Below, piece by piece: positions 43,347 to 45,605 of a DNA stretch of 45,605 nt. Position 1 is the stretch's first letter; every line of letters starts with the position of its first letter. The notes under the pieces were generated by a model that saw only the letters and a program-made list of their open reading frames with translations, had not been told where the DNA came from and made no database searches. This DNA comes from Methanobacterium bryantii (GTDB taxonomy: Archaea > Methanobacteriota > Methanobacteria > Methanobacteriales > Methanobacteriaceae): contig NZ_LMVM01000006.1 of NCBI RefSeq assembly GCF_002287175.1, positions 1 to 45,605 on the forward strand, given 5' to 3'. Made by a program: the position numbers and the translations under genes.

Positions 43347-43513
43347 TACATAGATATATTTATTTATTTTAGTATATAATCTTTGATTATTAAAACTTTT
43401 ACCTCATTATAATACTTCACAATGTTTAAATGTTTAAAATATGCTCATTTAGAGATTCTATTAAAAAATAATTATTTTTAATGGGCATGAATTATGAAAT
43501 GTTAAATTAAATC

Positions 43514-45208
43514 CTATTTTTTTTCTTCTTTTTCCCATCTTTTAATGCACTGGTCAATGGTTAAACAGAATTTACTTTCCATGATTTCTTGTTCTAGTCT
43601 TGTCTTTTTAATAGATTGCCTGAGCGGTCCATAGACATTGGCGGCTTTAACTTTAATGCCGCGGCTCTTCAGCTCGTCGATAAGTTCTTCTAACATTTCA
43701 ATTCCGGAATAATCAATAAAAGAAGTGGCCTCAAAATCTAAGACAAATAATTTAGTGTCTTTATATTTTCCATCCACTAAATCTATAATGGTATTTTTCA
43801 CGTTTTCTGTGTTCAGGAATATCTGTGACCCATCGACCCTGACAATGAGGGTGTGGAATGCTATTTCAGCTTCTGGGCGGCGTTTAATATCTAAATATTG
43901 GACAGTACCTGGAATACGGCCCAATATGGCTATATGTGGGTTGTACATGTTTTTAAGCAAGCTTAAGACGGATAATATAACTCCTATTACAATCCCTTCC
44001 AGTGCACCAATAAATAGTACGGTTAAAAGCGTTACAACTGCAACAGTAAATTCTATCTTGTTGAAATTATAGATTTTACGGAAATGGGGAATATCAACCA
44101 GGCCTCTTATTACATACAGTACAATGGCAGCTAGTATGGCTTGAGGCAAGTTGTAAAATACTCCTGTAAATAAAAACAGAACTAATAAAAGTACTAATCC
44201 GGATACCCCTCCAGCAAGTTGGGTTTTTGCCCCACTTTCATCAGCTACTGCTGTTCTTGATAGAGTTCCACCTATGGGCAGCCCCTGGAAAAGGCCCACA
44301 GCTACATTAGATGCCCCCAAAGCCAGCAGTTCCTGGTTTTTATCAACTTTGTAATTGTTTTTAGCAGCATATTCAGAGGCGAATATATACCCTTCCACAT
44401 AACTTACAAGAAAAACAGTCACTGCTAGAGTGATCAGGATATTAATATCTATCAAATTGGGATCTGGAACTATCAAAGCAGGCAATCCTTGGGGAAGGTT
44501 TCCTACTACTTTCACGCCTAAAGAAGCTAAATTAGCTAGAGTAACAACTGCAATTGACCCTAAAACAAGGAACAACGTATTGGGCAGTTTAGGAAATTTT
44601 CGAGTGGCTAAAATTAAAAATAGAATTCCGCCGATACCAATGGCAAGAGTAGCATGGTTGGCCTGGCTAATATGCATGAAAAGATAATACATACGGTTAA
44701 AAAAAGTGCCTGAACCTCCAGGTATTCCAAGTAATGTGGGGAGCTGTCCCGAGGCAATATATAATGCTAGACCCGCTAAAAATCCGGTTAAAACAGTTTT
44801 TGAAATGAATTTAATTATGAATCCTAATCTTAAAGCCCATGATATGAGCGCGAGAACCCCCACCATGACGGCTACAAGTGATGCCATCATGAAGTACTGC
44901 CCGGTATTTACAGCCATCAGGGAACCAATTGTGGAACCAACCAGTATAGAAATAGTTGATGTAGGGCCGATAGACAGTTGTTTAGATGTCCCAAAAATCA
45001 TGTAAACCAGTAAAGCGATCATTGCAGAATATAAACCAATTTCTGGAGGCAGCCCTGCCAGAGAAACGTATGCCATGGCTTCAGGTATTGTAAATGCCCC
45101 AACTGTAATTCCAGCAATAATATCTGGTCTTAACCATTCTTTATCATACGTTCTTGCCCACCGGGTTATTGGGAGTAATGATGAAACTTTCATGGTTTTA
45201 GTCTCCAT
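43514..45208 (-). CDS. SulP family anion transporter with STAS domain
   Basis: 564 residues. The membrane core (about 25-410) starts with the SulP block 'RPDIIAGITVGAFTIPEAMAY' read in two parts (DIIAGITVGAF; TIPEAMAYVSLAGLPP) and includes 'GIPGGSGTFFNRM' and 'GLPIGGTLSRTAV'. The STAS domain (about 440-550) has 'FVLDFEATSFIDYSGIEML', the usual regulatory loop with Asp-Tyr-Ser-Gly. Members carry sulfate, bicarbonate or dicarboxylates. With the sulfite reductase-like gene 28 kb away, sulfate is plausible but not shown. The ATG at 45206-45208 has no strong ribosome site. Confidence 0.93.
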   Translation of the reverse strand: METKTMKVSSLLPITRWARTYDKEWLRPDIIAGITVGAFTIPEAMAYVSLAGLPPEIGLYSAMIALLVYMIFGTSKQLSIGPTSTISILVGSTIGSLMAVNTGQYFMMASLVAVMVGVLALISWALRLGFIIKFISKTVLTGFLAGLALYIASGQLPTLLGIPGGSGTFFNRMYYLFMHISQANHATLAIGIGGILFLILATRKFPKLPNTLFLVLGSIAVVTLANLASLGVKVVGNLPQGLPALIVPDPNLIDINILITLAVTVFLVSYVEGYIFASEYAAKNNYKVDKNQELLALGASNVAVGLFQGLPIGGTLSRTAVADESGAKTQLAGGVSGLVLLLVLFLFTGVFYNLPQAILAAIVLYVIRGLVDIPHFRKIYNFNKIEFTVAVVTLLTVLFIGALEGIVIGVILSVLSLLKNMYNPHIAILGRIPGTVQYLDIKRRPEAEIAFHTLIVRVDGSQIFLNTENVKNTIIDLVDGKYKDTKLFVLDFEATSFIDYSGIEMLEELIDELKSRGIKVKAANVYGPLRQSIKKTRLEQEIMESKFCLTIDQCIKRWEKEEKK

Positions 45209-45364
45209 TTTTGAGCCAATTAAATTATAAAAGTTTTATCTCTCTTTTAATATGTGGGTCCTTTTTGTTAAAACTAATGATTATTATCTCGTTATGTGTT
45301 ATCCTTTGTATTTTTCTGGTTATACCTGATGTTTTGAATAAAAATATTTATTTTAAGGCTCATG

Positions 45365-45605
45365 TTCACAAAAACTGTCGGTCTTCAAGAATCTTCGATT
45401 TTTGAAACCTCGAAAACAAAGCATTCGAAAATTTACAATTTTTGATGCGTCAAATCAAAGATTTAACAGTTTTCGAAGGTTTTTGTGACCGTAAAAATCG
45501 CAGCGGACAAATACTTCGTATTTGTCGCGTCAAAATCAAAGATTTTGACAGCTTGCAAAATTTCTAATTTTGCGGCCCAAAAATTCTACGAATTTTCGAC
45601 GGCTT
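45365..45605. repeat. Hairpin array D (cut by the window edge)
   Basis: The left part of a further array: TCAAGAATC/TTC/GATTTTTGA, TCGAAAATT/TAC/AATTTTTGA, GACAAATAC/TTC/GTATTTGTC, GTCAAAATC/AAA/GATTTTGAC, GCAAAATT/TCT/AATTTTGC and AAAATTC/TAC/GAATTTT. Enclosing stems are TCACAAAAAC with GTTTTTGTGA, and inside it CGAAAAC with GTTTTCG. The module AAAGCATTCGAAAATTT is shared exactly with array A. Confidence 0.85.

Overview
The window reads as a low-GC, mesophilic methanogen chromosome, most likely Methanobacterium or a close relative (Methanobacteriales). The evidence is an F420-dependent sulfite reductase-like protein, a two-AAA Cdc48/VAT, a tailless HMf-type histone beside two Alba proteins, an archaeal-type S-adenosylhomocysteine hydrolase, a TRAM protein, and response regulators with methanogen-type output domains. 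Promoters are archaeal (A-rich BRE, then TTTATATA) and ribosome sites are GGAGG/GGTGA.

Layout. 1-2.6 kb: tail of a DUF2795 protein, a membrane protein, a 29-residue membrane peptide, a PRC-barrel protein and a membrane-anchored cupredoxin. 2.7-7.7 kb: a P3A proton ATPase and Cdc48. 7.9-11.4 kb: a coiled-coil protein, ahcY and a DUF2119 protein, with two arrays of nested hairpins between them. 11.5-16 kb: an orphan sensor kinase, then a PadR regulator whose stop codon abuts the start of a sulfite reductase-like protein carrying an unusual helical N-terminal extension. 16.3-18.1 kb: two paralogous secreted proteins and a chagasin-like ORF with no normal start. 18.2-24.8 kb: a flippase, a CHASE4/HAMP/PAS/PAS kinase, two response regulators, a free-standing copy of one output domain, and small proteins.

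25-29.8 kb (minus strand) looks like a peptide and amino-acid uptake operon: a secreted transglutaminase/cysteine-peptidase-like protein, two APC permeases and a POT peptide transporter. It carries three single-base homopolymer frameshifts and a non-standard start. 30.5-32.4 kb (plus strand) holds a 53-residue Cys/Trp-rich peptide followed by an ABC exporter. 32.8-41 kb: two Alba genes, a TPR protein, a secreted Ig-like protein, a histone, TRAM and several small unknown proteins. 41.8-45.2 kb: a small winged-helix-like protein, a CPA1 antiporter and a SulP transporter. A fourth hairpin array runs off the right edge.

Three signals are not explained by ordinary annotation. First, a promoter/operator block (A-rich BRE, TATA, then a motif near AATGTTACATTATAC) recurs at 17.5, 17.7, 24.9, 29.9, 30.3 and 32.7 kb. 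Where a gene follows, it is a secreted, membrane or uptake gene. Three copies are followed about 40-50 nt downstream by a hairpin with a C-rich, CCUC-containing loop, and two of these have no gene behind them; these look like small RNA genes. Second, a separate candidate small RNA at 41.2 kb (minus strand) has a promoter, a 17-bp stem that is unbroken only as minus-strand RNA, a loop containing CCUCC and a T-rich end. Third, four arrays of roughly ten trinucleotide-loop hairpins are partly nested inside longer stems, so each could fold as a branched tree.
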